Shown in pieces: positions 36,951-48,595 of a stretch of DNA of 64,000 bases (positions are counted from its first letter, which is position 1; each line of letters starts with the position of its first letter). The stretch comes from Sebastes aleutianus (Eukaryota > Chordata > Actinopteri > Perciformes > Sebastidae). The stretch covers positions 7,839,591-7,903,590 of the forward strand of contig CAKAKS010000067.1 of NCBI GenBank assembly GCA_916700875.1, given 5' to 3'. The notes under the pieces were generated by a model. It worked only from the letters and a program-made list of their open reading frames with translations, did not search any database and was not told where the DNA came from. A program made the translations under genes and the position numbers.

Positions 36951-37020
36951 AACCAGAATCAGCTTTATCGCCAAGTAGGTTTTCACATACAAGGAATTTA
37001 ACTTGGTGTTTGGGTGCATA
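36951..37020 (+). repeat. LINE-tail-like dispersed motif
   Basis: 'ccagaatcagctttatcgcc' and 'cacatacaaggaatttaact' resemble the repeat at 63566-63605 ('aaatcaaaatcagatttg', 'gacatacaaggtgactctgg'). Confidence 0.45.
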
Positions 37021-37092
37021 ACAATAGAGAGGCAAAGTCCTTCCTCTTCCGGAGATAGTCATTTTCACAGTTCATTTCACATCATTTTTTTT

Positions 37093-37847
37093 ATCCGGTT
37101 TGAATTTGCGGCATGAATCACACATATGATGTTTGTCAATTTAAAACATAATTTTTGCAAGTCAAGAAAGTCGCAGTTAGTCGTGGTATCATTTAGTTTC
37201 GTGTGAAATTGCTCACATCTCTCGTCTCACAAAAGCCCCCAGGAATAGCGCTGGGCTGTGAAGCAAATTTTCGTAGTGGCCAAACAGTGAAATTACAACA
37301 TCCGTGTCCGTCACGTGATGTCATTGGGCCCAATAAGACTTTTTCCCATACACTTACATTGGGAAAGAGATGTCTGTAAATCAGCTGTTTGTTTTTTCTT
37401 GAGGTGAATCAGCTCCCCAGTATGAACGTTCTAACGGCCCTTATTTAAATTATTAGGTCCTATAAGTTGTAAAATGCACTAATAGCCGATTCCAGAGTTA
37501 TTTTACTTCGTCTGTTAACGTGTATGAGACCCAGACCGAGGCTGGACCGAGGGCTTGGAGGCGGGATTAAAGGAAACGCTACTGGGCTCAATGCATGCGG
37601 AAGATTGCTGGATGATACGGGTACTTTATCACTCAGCAGTCGAGCGTATTTGGCTTCATGGGCCACTGAGTAACTCTGAATGAACGGGAACCCGCCTTCG
37701 ACGCTGTATTAATTAACTAATTACGTGTTTTCACAGCCTGATACTTCAGCAGTTTTATGACAAACTGCAACTTTCTTGACTTGCAAAATTACATTTTAAA
37801 TTGACAAACATCACATGTGTGATTCAAGGTGCAATTCAAACGGGATC
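37093..37847. mobile_element. Long-terminal-inverted-repeat element, about 755 bases
   Basis: Arms of about 85 bases face each other at 37093-37178 and about 37763-37847. Matching strings include 'gatgtttgtcaatttaaaa' and 'gcaagtcaagaaagt' on the left, and their inverses 'ttttaaattgacaaacatc' and 'actttcttgacttgc' on the right. No transposase frame. I could not identify the target duplication, so the superfamily is open. Confidence 0.65.
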
Positions 37848-39300
37848 AGCCGTTGACTACCGTTCATATTTTTTCGCATGGTGGTCCACCAGAAGGGCAG
37901 GACTTGGCTTCTCTATAAACATAGCAAGAAAAAAATAAAAGCAAGTACTGCAACAGTCAAGACACAAATAAAATAGAATAATTTATAATAAAAATATGTG
38001 ACAATATTATTAAAAAATATGTATAATATAACTGTTTTTAAAAGGAAGAGCTGTACAGTGCAAAATATTGTCCAAGGAATCTGCAAGAGTTCCCAGTGTA
38101 AAGTATAGACAATAACTAAATAGCTGCGAGTGCGTCTGGGTGGAGCCGTACAGCGAGCTCACAGTGTGAGCAATGGGAATAATGGACATGATGTTATTTG
38201 CACAAGCTTACACCAACAGAGAAACTAATGAGCCGTTGGGTAAATGGAAAAAATACTACTTTTTCAGTCTACCTTACATTGATGAGAAAGAAACAAACCT
38301 CCATTTCCACTTCAGTTACCTTGACTGTGTTAGACCTCAATTAAATTCCAGCTCGGCCCATATTTACTTGATTTTTTTTTTTTCTTTCTGCCTTTTTTTT
38401 GTTTTGCAGGCAGCTGGCATGCGTTAGTGTTTTCTGTTATGTGCACAGCTTAACTGAGCAAGGTCAACGACACAACTGGAATCTTTTCAATTCAATGTTT
38501 GCAAATTTGTTCTTGCAGAGCGTTTGACCTCTGGAGCATATTTGCAGGACGATGTGCTCTCCGGGGCCAGATGGTGCCTCAATATGTAGCGTTCTCGTAG
38601 CTCAGGGACACTTGAGGTGGTAATTATAAAACATAAGAAAGGGAGGGAAAAACAGGAAGATGAAGAATGTTTTTTGCTTTCTGTACACTCTGCTGTTTGA
38701 AGCCCGCTTCTGTTGCTTTTCAGATCAATAAAAACTCAGCTTACTGACATCTTTTAAAAGTAAAAAGAAAACACATTAGCCTACGACATATTCTAAGTAA
38801 AAAAAAAAACAGCTGTGTCCCAATTTCATACCTACTACAGTGTAGGCTAAACTCAAATAGCCTATGTCAGTATGCATACAAAGAAATGTTCCATATGTGA
38901 GTGTTATTTATGTAGGCCTACAGTACATTATTGACCCACGATGTGAAGGAAGTGGGGTGAGTAAGCCTGATTTTTGTCACCAAGAAACAGTTACAACTTT
39001 CTATAAAACCACACATTGTCGTTTTTAAATTTATGTTTGTGTTAATTAGTTGTATTTTTGAACTGTGGAGAGAGCCAGGCTAGCTGTTTCTCCCTGTTTC
39101 CAGTCTTTATGCTAACAGCTATAGCGCCATACTTGGCACACAGCCAAGAGTGGTATCTATCTTATCAACAAATATGCAGCAAGAACGCGAATAAACGTAT
39201 TTCCCAAAATGTCGAGCAATTCCTATATGGATAAAAAGTGTAAGTTAAATGCCTAATTAACATTTAAAAAAATAAATGTAGACAATTATTATTATTATTT
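37848..39300. other. Non-coding stretch with repeat fragments
   Basis: 37900-38160 is A-rich, retrotransposon-tail-like sequence. 39066-39130 is a diverged R3 copy ('agccaggctagctgtttctc'). An open frame at 38173-38427 has no recognisable domain and ends in a T-rich tract. Confidence 0.35.
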
Positions 39301-39322
39301 TCATTGTTTGGGGGTTGTTTAA

Positions 39323-40110
39323 AGGGACTGTTTGTAACTTTTTACACGTATAAATCTACCGGGTTGGTTTCCTATGCGCGCTCGCATATATGCGCACTCG
39401 CGTGTGTCTACACTGTTCAGACAAGACTCCAATACAAACTACACGGAAACACCAAAACCTCTTGGTTATATCTAGTGAAGCCTGTCTTGCAAAACTGTGT
39501 CAGCTCTTCTTGCTCCAGCCCCCCGACCACGGCCAGAAGACACAGGGGAGACCGTAGCTTTGGTCTCCAGGGCCGGAGTCTCTGCAGTTCTGCCTGCTTG
39601 TCTTCACTCACACGCGTTCTCGCACTCCACTCTTACGTGCATGCGCGCACATTACACACTGCAGAAGAGTTAGTTTAGCTCTGAGAATATCTAGTGAATG
39701 TACAGTGGACGTTTGTGCAGAAATAACTGCTGCAGCTCCTCCAGACCAACAGAGGTATCCCGTGTCTTGTGAAGTGACGGGGCTCCGCAGCGAGAAACGT
39801 TATCGTCTCCGACCGGGTGCCGGTGTCTCCCCTGTTCCTGGTCGGGAGGCTGAAGCTGGAAAAGCCAACACTAGGATCAGCAGTGATTCATGGAGAGACC
39901 TTCGTCTGGTCAGCTAACATTACTGCCAAGCAGGTGAAATATAGAGTGATATTGTGGTTTTAGCTGACGTGTGTCGCCTCACTGTGTTGAGCGATGCTCG
40001 TTCATGTCTATTTAGAGCGAGCAAGCGCGAGCCCGACGCTGACTCTCGTTGACTTAACCGCCACAGGTGTCGCTGTTAAAAAGCATTTCTGAAAGTTACA
40101 AACAGTCCCT
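39323..40110. mobile_element. TTAA-target DNA transposon (piggyBac/Kolobok type), non-autonomous, 788 bases
   Basis: The left terminus AGGGACTGTTTGTAACTTT is mirrored perfectly by AAAGTTACAAACAGTCCCT at the right. Both ends abut TTAA (39319-39322 and 40111-40114). TTAA duplication is characteristic of piggyBac and Kolobok elements. The interior is GC-richer than its flanks and carries short open frames (39304-39678, 39705-39917) without a recognisable transposase domain. Confidence 0.88.
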
Positions 40111-40114
40111 TTAA

Positions 40115-42090
40115 TAAACAAATCCGCTTTTTTGCCAAACAATTACAGCTGCAACGCAAAAACTTATATGTTAGTGTTTGTAAGTTTGCATTATTTTTGT
40201 GGTTTCACAAGAAGTATTTCTGATTGTCTCTTGTGTTCATATTTCAGGCTACTAGTCGGCTGTAGTTGTTGCTTACTGTGCTGTTCTCTGTAGAGTTTTA
40301 TCATTCGGGTCATTTTACAGCCCACAGACAGGTAGCCCACTCACAAATCCCCATTTGCATCACATTACTTTTTATACCCTGAAAGTTGCTTTTCAATAAA
40401 TGATTGAACCTAATTATTCCTGTTTCTGACATTTCATTCGGTACAAGTCATCTGCTCTCTTAAACGAAAACACCTCTTCTCCCACATGTTTTACTGATCT
40501 ATTGCGCTAACGACCACTTTATTGTTTGTTGACAGATGCAGCCAATTAGTCAGGTGTGTGTGTGTTGGATACAGCGAGTCCAAACACATCATATCAGCTT
40601 CCCCGGAGCAATGATCTGCAGCTGTGTACAGTAAAAGGCTCAAACTGTGCGTGTGTTCGTTTGTTTGTTTGTTTGTGCCTTTGAATGTTTGCATCCCTGT
40701 TCGCATGTGTCATGAGGACTGTGGACGAATAATGAGCGCTGACATCATGCTCTTTTGGACCCCGTCCTGTCCACTTGGCGCTGCACTTGTGTTGCCAGGT
40801 CCTGCTAATTGGTGTATTTCATTGGTGTTTCAAAGTGGCCGACCAGTCCAGAAATTGTGTCTGCTCTCAAAAATAAATGAGAGGATTCATGTGGGAGTGA
40901 GCAAGCCAGTCCTATTTTTCTTCCCCCGTCTGCTAACTCTTTAAATTATCTATAACATTGTAAAAGTGCATGAAAGATGGAGGAGTGCATTGTGTTTTAA
41001 TTAATTCCATGCAGGCTTCTTAAAAGCTCTTTAACAATATATCCCTGTAGTCACTCCGGTGCCTCATTAATGACTTGCATGGAGCAGACATCACTTTGAT
41101 CGCCACGATTTTACACCCACCTCCCTAAAGAAATATGAGTGCTACACTAATTGCCTCATGTTTATATTGATTACATCCACCTCCTCCAGTAGTCGCTCAT
41201 CCCCCCATCTTCAGTTTCTCGGAGCATATCGAGCCTGTCAGGAATCAGGAGCGTTGGAAGGATAAAGTGTACGGGCTGGCACTAAATGTCAACAATTTTC
41301 AGATTATCTGAGGCAACAGAAAACATTCAACTGTGACTAATGAGCCGCCGTAGCTCTGACAACATAAATCTCTGTACGCTCGTGGATAACTGCAGTCTCT
41401 ATTTGTACTCCTTGGAAATTTTCTACAACAATTTAAGCACTTTAATAGCAAGAAATAAGTGTTTTGCATCAGCTCGAGTTGGATTGTGTAATATATATGA
41501 CTACAAGCTAAATAATGTCTCAGTTAATGTCCCTGTTTACAACCATCTCCTCCCATCCTTTCATCAACCTTGATGTAATCAAAGTTTATAACGTCCTACA
41601 TTTCCTGTGGGCCTGAAGGTAATTGAATTGCTCTAAAAGGTCTTATCTCTGGAAAGCCTCCCTTCGCTCATCACAATCAATCACCCCCCTCTGATGCCTA
41701 TTTATATTCCTCCAAATACATCAGCCACAGGTTTTTCTTTATTCATTTTCAGTGCAATTTCACTTTTATGCCGATGACGTCCCGGTTTGTGTGACAGCAG
41801 ACAGAAGTGATTGAGCGCTCTGTCAAATACACTGCTGGGAGGTGTCAGCTGCTTTTCAAGGTGCATGGGGATCAAGGGCAGTGCACTCTGGGAAGGTTTC
41901 CTGGAAATAAATGCTGCTTCACATTCATACAGTTGCACACACAGTGTCCCCTGGGAGCTTCCCAGTATACACCCACAAACAGCAGATCTTCCAGTGTTAG
42001 CTGGTGTCAGGTTTTGGGTGTAGAGTGCATCTGAGTTGGCAGGTGTTGATTGGCTTGTTCAGAGTAAACAAACTGAAGTCCTTATTAACA
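40115..42090. other. Non-coding stretch
   Basis: No exon, RNA gene or element with definable ends recognised. Overlapping open frames at 41702-42034 on both strands lack domain signals. Confidence 0.35.
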
Positions 42091-42093
42091 TCC

Positions 42094-42136
42094 CCACCAC
42101 ACCACACCACACCATACCACACCACACCACACCACC
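42094..42136. repeat. (CCACA)n minisatellite
   Basis: About eight ACCAC/CCACA pentamers with one variant unit (ccata). Confidence 0.93.
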
Positions 42137-42235
42137 CAGAGGGTTACAGGTTACAGAATACATTCAGGTGAAGGAAAGAAAAACATAAGAGAACCAAATA
42201 ATTATATTGATTGCTCAACACAAAGTAAAAGAGAA

Positions 42236-42277
42236 AATAAAATAAAAAATGAAAATAAAAATAAAAATAATTATAAT

Positions 42278-42371
<94 letters not shown>

Positions 42372-42385
42372 GAATAAATAAAATA
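42236..42385. repeat. (AAT)n / A-rich microsatellite
   Basis: A-rich lead-in followed by about 30 AAT units with one AAC interruption. The Ile-rich open frame on the minus strand here is an artefact of the repeat. Confidence 0.96.
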
Positions 42386-42539
42386 AAGTACTACTGTAAT
42401 CCAGAAAGGGCCCCCATATCTATACAAAGGTTTGAGAGGACCCCTTTAGTGTATATTTCATTTTGTCTAGCATTAAAAAATACATGATGATATCTTTAAC
42501 CCAGTGAGAAAAAAACGGAATATCAGACACTTTAAGACT

Positions 42540-42652
42540 TTTACTCTAGTAATACTTTAATTGGTGGCTTTAACTTCTACTAAAGTCATTTTCTGGTTTG
42601 ATATCTGTACTTTTACTCAAGTGTGGCTTCCAGGTACTTCATCCACCACTGA
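42540..42652 (+). mobile_element. 3' fragment of the CAGTGGTGGAA hAT-like family
   Basis: Contains 'gtacttttactcaagtgtgg' and ends 'ttcatccaccactg', the same right end as the element at 3598-4083. The left part is missing. Confidence 0.65.
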
Positions 42653-43166
42653 ATGTCAGCAGTAGCTTGCACACATACATTGTGTTACACTAATCAGTAG
42701 AATAGGAGGGTGGTTCTCTATCAATGTGCAAGCTGATTGGTCCAAAACAAGGAAGTGATATACCCTTGACATTTAAACCAGTACGGATACATGTGATTCA
42801 CACAACTTTGGTGCTCATTACCACAGGTGTTCTGTTTTACTGTGTCTCCTTTATGGCCTCCTTGCTGCTGCTTCTCCATCTCTTGCCCCTCCAGCCTCGC
42901 TGATGCTGCGGACAAACTTGAGCTAACAAACAAAGGTAACTTTTAAAAGTGTCCTGCAGCTTTTTGTCTTTACTATTGGGACTCGTAGCTGACACTGACC
43001 CAACATCCTGGGAATTATAAGATGTTATATTCTCTTATAAAGCTCGTTGTGGAGATACTTGAATGTACGCATCATTGAACAGAAAACTATGATGGGTATG
43101 GTTTCATGCTCCGCTCCTATGAAATGGTCTCATTACTGTCTCATTGGGATATTTTATGCTTTACAG

Positions 43167-43474
43167 TCATGCAGCAGCGTTGATGACCAGCTGAGGGGAA
43201 GAGAGGGTCAACAGCCGTACATCCTCGCTGTAGGCAGAACAAAGAACAGGACTGAAATTTACTACATCGTAGTGGACAAACAGCTCGTGCCCTGCCAGGG
43301 AACCAGCTCCCTAGCTACATTTGATGAACTGTTTAATTCCCACTTTGTGTTCAACCTGTCTTCTGAAGAGGCCCTGGCCCAGATATACACCTTTGGGCAG
43401 ATAACTGTTTATAACATCGATGTTGGAACAACAACTGAGACCCCAGAGTTTGTGAACTGCAGGCAAAACAAAAG
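43167..43474 (+). CDS. Candidate internal exon of an uncharacterised protein
   Basis: A 308-base segment sits between a good acceptor (ttatgctttacag, AG at 43165-43166) and a strong donor (AAAG|GTAAGT). It is open throughout from 43167, where the frame begins in phase 0, and it ends in phase 2. The translation has a non-repetitive, globular-looking composition. It begins 'SCSSVDDQLRGREGQQPYIL', continues with 'TEIYYIVVDKQLVPC' and a Phe/Tyr-rich stretch 'NSHFVFNLSSEEALAQIY', and ends 'PEFVNCRQNKR'. The order Pro-Tyr-Ile, a beta-rich IYYIVVD segment, Val-Pro-Cys and a hydrophobic helix recalls the C-terminal region of a multi-copy family of uncharacterised teleost proteins. That is recognition, not a search. 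Unspliced, the frame stops at 43476-43478. A possible upstream non-coding exon ends at a donor at 42935/42936. It could be a decayed or retro-derived copy. Confidence 0.42.
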
Positions 43475-43710
43475 GTAAGTGATGTGAATTTCAGCATACT
43501 TCGGTGTTTCATTTGTCAGGCCTTAAATATGAGCAGCCAGTCACTGGTATCTCAAATTTTTTTTTTTAAAACCTGTAGCTTCTATTACAGCCCAAGGTTG
43601 AAGCTTATCTTGGCACAGTGTTCAATTTTCTCTGGTTTCAAAACTAAGGGATGTGACGTGCAGGATGTTTAAGTGTTTCACCTGTCAGGCCTTACTGTTT
43701 ACGCATTTAA

Positions 43711-44248
43711 ATGTACAGTGTGTAGGATTTGGTGGCATCTAATGGTGTGGTTGCAAATTTAACCAACTGAGTACCCATCCGCTCACTTCTCCCTTTCCAA
43801 GACTGCAGTAACGTGAGCCGCAAAGTGCAAAATCGTGGTAATGCCGTGGTATCTTTCAGGACCTTTGCCTCACCTACTTTAGGAGCATCAAAATTCAGAT
43901 GGCAGTTGGCGTTGCCATGGTTTTGCACTCTGCGGCTCACGTTACAGCAGTTTCACAAGCGTGTCAAAGAACTACAGTGGCCTTCAGGTAAAGTAAAAAT
44001 GTGAAGGACTCTCTCTAGAGTCAGTGTTTGGTTTGTCCGTTCAGGGCTACTGTAGAAACATGGCGGAGCAACATGGCGGACTCCATGAAGAGGACCTGCT
44101 CCCTATGTAGATATAAACGGCTCATTCTAAGCTGACAAAAACACAACAATTCTTATTTTCAGGTGATTATACACTAATGAAAACATACTTATTCATATTA
44201 TATTCCATTTCTGCCAATAGATCTCCCTAAATCCTATACACTGGACCT
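43711..44248. mobile_element. TTAA-target DNA transposon with an internal palindrome
   Basis: The left end is TTAA then ATGTACAGTGTGTAGGATTT. The right end, in reverse complement, is AGGTCCAGTGTATAGGATTT, followed outward by TTCA where TTAA is expected. Inside, 43805-43845 and 43908-43948 are inverse copies matching at about 35 of 41 bases. The two short open frames crossing the palindrome, one on each strand, are by-products of that symmetry. Confidence 0.7.
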
Positions 44249-44448
44249 TTCATAGTTTCTATCCAAGTTTAAGGTTCAGGCCGGTTGTCGGCATCAGCTT
44301 TCAACTCTTTCTGGTTTCAGAAAACGCTCTAATAGTACTCATCAGAATGACTTGAAGTGGTCAAACAGCAGTTGTAACCAGGCGGAAAGCTCCGTTTCCT
44401 TATAAGTGAATTCATATCAGAAGTGCCTTAAACCTGCATTCTGTCTAA

Positions 44449-44996
44449 CAGCCAGCAGGAGGCGACTCCTCTGGTTGCAAAAAGAAGTCTGATTGTATAG
44501 AAGTCTATGAGAAAATGAGCCTACTTCTCACTTGATTTATTACCTCAGTAAACATTGTAAACATGAGTTTATGGTCTCAATCGCTAGTTTCAAGTCTTCG
44601 TCAATACAGCATGATGTTCATTTAGTAAATTATGGTCCCATTTAGAGTCAAATAGACCATAAAGCAGGGGATGCTTTAGGGCGGGGATACCTTGTGATTG
44701 ACAGGTCGCGACCATGGCGTTGTCTGGGAGTTGTCAGTGTTTTCGTCTTACAACTTTAACCCTTTCACAGTGTGTTTTCAGTTCATGAAAGTTCTTTGTA
44801 ACATTTTGGTCGCCTAAAAATGTTCACCGTTCGGTTGTACTCAGCTCCATCCTCTCGTGTCACTTCTGGTTGCAAAAAAACAAGATAGCAATGGCGACAG
44901 CTAAAATGCCAAACTCAAGGCTTCAAAACAGTAGTCCACAAACCAATGGGTGACGTTACAGTGACTAAGTCCACTTCTTATATGCAGTCTATGATT
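44449..44996 (-). repeat. Dispersed repeat, partner of 11291-11822
   Basis: Reverse copy of the 11.3-kb repeat, sharing 'aagtctgattgtatagaagt', 'ccataaagcaggggatgctt' and 'cacaaaccaatgggtgacgt'. Non-coding. Confidence 0.7.
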
Positions 44997-46275
44997 GGAG
45001 TAGGCCAGATCATCTCAAGTTGAAATCCCAACTCAATCAAACAGTTCACAGTTTGGCATCGAGGAAACTACAATATATACCGACCTTATGTCCTCGTCCA
45101 ATAGTAGTTGTCGAATTGTCGATCCTGAAGCTGGATGACTATTGCTCACTGAAGAAGGCATTTCAGCTCCCTGTGCTGAATGTAGAAATTGGAAACTGTA
45201 CTTGCTCGACTTCTAAATCTAAATACTTTTTCCACCATTGCCTAAACTGATGATTAGTTGCTCTGGTCTTGGGCACCGAAGCAGCGAAGACCATTTCTCA
45301 TCCAGTAGAAATATATTCACTGGCAGCGCTCCAACTTCACAGACCAGTTTTTCTAACCATTATACTCCAGCCAGTCACGGTCAATCTTAAACTGCCTCCA
45401 ATCATCAGAGTGATAAGTATGATTTTACAGGCAGCGAGAGGAGATGTTCACAGTGCATTTGCAGCCATGCCAGGCAGCTGAAGACATGAAAGATTTCACT
45501 GACTGTGCTCGCCAACTTGGTAACATTTTGGAATCTATTGACAGTTTGATGAATACCTACTCTGCTGGAAGTGTGCCACCAACTTTTTTTTTTTAGCCTT
45601 GAAGAAAAAAGTAAAATTGCTGTACAGCCCCACACAGCCGTTGTTCTCCTCCTAACCAAACATTTTATGAGCACAGTTATCATCCCTGCCTTAGAAACCC
45701 GGCGTTGAGCAGTTTGCTCGGCTGTCCAATCCTCTGAGGCAGCGCTGGTCTCTCGGGGGGATTCTCACACTGCAGAGACAGAGAAGCTTTCAAAAGCCTC
45801 CTGAAAATTAGATCTGTCCAAACCAATCACATACCGCGAAAGACTACTTTCACAAAAAGACTTGTGCAGAGCGATGAAAGGATTAGTGGGTCTTGTCTGT
45901 CTCGCCGCTCCGTGCAGACATCTGGAAATTCTTTAACTGTGATCCTGCTACAAGACTGATGATTGACAGTGGCTTGTTTTTCTTTTAGTAAGAAATTTAA
46001 AAGTGGTATTTTAAGGGTCAATTAACCCAAATTACAAAACATACTCTTTAATTTACCTCTAATGGTATGTAGCCATGCTGATAGTTTTGGTTTTTAGAGA
46101 CAGTGCCACATTTACAGATGCAGTTTTGAGAAGTTTTCATTGGAGCTACTTTCTCCTGAAGAAATAGACACTATGAAAACTGTCAGTCTGAGTAATGGGG
46201 ACAGTAAGTAAATGTTAGGAATGTTCTTCTGTCTTTTCTTTTTTTGGAAACACAAGTTATCAAAAGTATTGGAGA
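44997..46275. other. Non-coding stretch with several unexplained open frames
   Basis: Open frames at 45020-45250, 45269-45481 and 45405-45683 (minus) have no recognisable domain. The frames interrupt each other as a decayed coding sequence would, but I cannot name a parent family. Confidence 0.3.
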
Positions 46276-46494
46276 GTGTTTTTGCACAAACCACTGCCAA
46301 AATCTCCACAGCTGTGTTTATTAAAAGACAGATATCTCCTACCACCGAGTATATCCAAACAAGAATTTGGCATTACATTGACACACTTTGTTGGCACTTC
46401 AAAGATTGTTTTCCACCATTGGGAGACTCAGACAAAACCTGATTTTAATGAATGGTTCAAACTAATGACAGACATTTCCTCTCTCAATCCCTGA
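46276..46494 (+). mobile_element. Possible L1-type LINE ORF2 C-terminal remnant
   Basis: One frame reads 'KIVFHHWETQTKPDFNEWFK' followed by 'LMTDISSLNP'. The pattern basic-W-x5-P-x4-W-x4-M occurs near the C-terminus of L1/Tx1 ORF2 proteins, after the reverse transcriptase. The match is short and the neighbouring frames are broken, so this is tentative. Confidence 0.35.
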
Positions 46495-48338
46495 TGGGAA
46501 GGAACCAATAATTATCCAACAAGTTCTCCAAGTTAAACGACAAACTACACTGTTTGTAACTGCCCTATTATGTTCATTTTATGATGACAATGCTAGGGTT
46601 AAGGTTTGGTTAGGTTTAGCCATAAAAAACACTTGGTTAGGTTTAGGGAAAGATCATGTTTTGGGTTAAAATTACTTCTTTGTTACGGCTAGGGAACCTT
46701 TGCAGCCATGGTCATGATAAGGGATGCGGTCGTGTTCACCGTGTTCACAAGAAGAGTCCAACGCCCCCCCCCCCTCCCTCTTGTGGTATTCATGACTTCA
46801 TAATTGAAACGTTTTTGGAAGCTCCGAGTTCACGAGTTGTGACGTGTTTGCTGACGTTCTCAGAAATGGCGGAGGCTGTGGAAGTTAATTTTTCGGTACA
46901 TAATAAGTTAATATATTGTAATTTTAGTTGTATAGAGTTTTTCTTCGTAATTTTATAATATGTCTGTAAAATGTTGATATTTCTAACAGCTTCACACAGG
47001 GCCGGCTCTAGCCCTTTTGGTGCCCTAGTCAAAATTCGGATTTGGAGCCGCCGGCACCACTCTACAGTTAGGGTTAGGGTTCAACCCCCCAGGAACTCTA
47101 ACCCTAGCCCCGTAAACCGCAACACACATCAGACATCACAATGTTTTTTTAGACAAAAATGTAGATATTTATTTTCATAAATAACTGTATTTATTATAAT
47201 ATAAATAAACAATTGGTCCCTGATATTGTTGGCTTCAAGTGTTTAGTCAGTTTCACTACAAAGAGAGTTACAGAGGGGAGAAGTGTATTTCTTTCTTCCT
47301 TTCTTTATTTGTTGACTCAGTGAAGAAAATGAGGAAGGAGGCCTTTTCTTTTTCTTTTTGACCAGCACACCCCAGATGGTGGTGCCCTAGTCGACCGCCT
47401 TTTTGGCCTATGCCTTAAGCGCTGGCCTCATCTTCTTTTTCCTCTGTCATTATGCCTTTGCATTTCCTGCATAAGATAACCGGCTCATGAGCTTGCTTAA
47501 TTGTTGTAATCTAGACACCAACAGTAACGTTAATATTGCCGTTGCCTAGCAACGGTGTTTTCCCGACTTAACCACTTAAACGCCAACAAAGCATATTGTG
47601 TACTCGACTTCCCATGTCGTAACCACAAACCCACGAGTTCCATTTGAAGGCAACACTTGGCTGAGGTTCGTTTGGTATTCTATTTTTTTTTTAACTTGCA
47701 GTATATAAAGGAGTAAACACAATTGGAATTAAATATTCCTATTTTTACTGTGAAAATATCCCCCATATATATTGTATTTATATTGTATTTGTTGGTTTGT
47801 CGTATCTCATTTACATGAGTTACTTTTATATTTAGATTTATTCTGTTATCTGTTCTTCAAGGATTTATTATTAGTTGCATTACAGTCTTTGTGTGTTGGA
47901 AAAGTTTGTGAAAAAACTTGAATCACAGATGATTATTTTTACTCACCTCCATTATACCGGGGTGGAGGCAGAAGTCTCAGAGGTAGTCATCTAAAAACTT
48001 GGACAAATATAACCAAACATGTTTGCATGACTAGATATCACTAGAGGGATGTTAGAAAATAGCTTTTTTTATGTAATTTGGTTGTCAGACTCTGATGAGG
48101 AAAAAATATGGACATACCATCGGTCCAAATCACAAATTGCTTTTTTCTGCAAACTGAGAAGTTACTGCCAAGAAATAGGAAACAGTCTCCTGAGCGACAG
48201 AGATGGAGGACATTATCCAGGTGAAGCTTGTGTCATTATTTATTGCTGAACCATCTGCCATTAAGATGAAGAAGTTAGTGAAGAGCCGCACTGTTTACTC
48301 CGGTCAAATTACAGGATTTCTGTGTGATAAACACCTTT
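46495..48338. other. Non-coding stretch with low-complexity patches
   Basis: 46582-46700 is a GGTTAGGTTTAG-rich patch typical of diverged fish repeats. 47067-47110 has two TTAGGG units facing an inverse CTAACCCTAG. No exon recognised. Confidence 0.35.
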
Positions 48339-48595
48339 AAAGGTTCTCTATACGATATCCAGAGATATGAGCAGAGAATGAAGTCCCTGTTCTTCTGTGT
48401 GTGTTGTAATCTGAGTTTTTTTCTGTGCTTTTTTCACTTAGCCGGTCCGGCCGTGCAGGCTTTTGGTGCATGTTTGTGCATGTGAGCCCCACTGGCTAGC
48501 TCACTGCCGCTGCTTTGCACTGCTCTCATATGGCGGTTACAGCTGATAAAACTGTCCCGACTAACAGCGCAGTCACGGAAGTGTAGCACCGACCC
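48339..48595 (+). repeat. Dispersed repeat, family R2, left part (interrupted)
   Basis: Same phrase order as 13708-14010: 'aaaggttctctatacgatat', 'ctggctagctcac', 'ctctcatatggcggttacag'. It is broken at 48595 by the element at 48596-49391. Confidence 0.75.

Noticed and set aside
38173..38427. 84-codon open frame ending in a hydrophobic stretch, a possible membrane protein
   Set aside because: The hydrophobic end comes from a T-rich tract. No homology or splice support.
39304..39678. 124-codon open frame
   Set aside because: Starts upstream of the TTAA element and crosses its left end. Cys/Ser-rich with no transposase motif, so it is fortuitous.
42215..42427. Ile-rich open frame on the minus strand
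   Set aside because: Produced by the AAT microsatellite.
45020..45683. Cluster of open frames that might be a decayed transposase or gene
   Set aside because: I could not match any conserved motif, and the frames interrupt one another.
47067..47110. TTAGGG units facing CTAACCC, possible interstitial telomere
   Set aside because: Only two tandem units, too few for a telomeric array.
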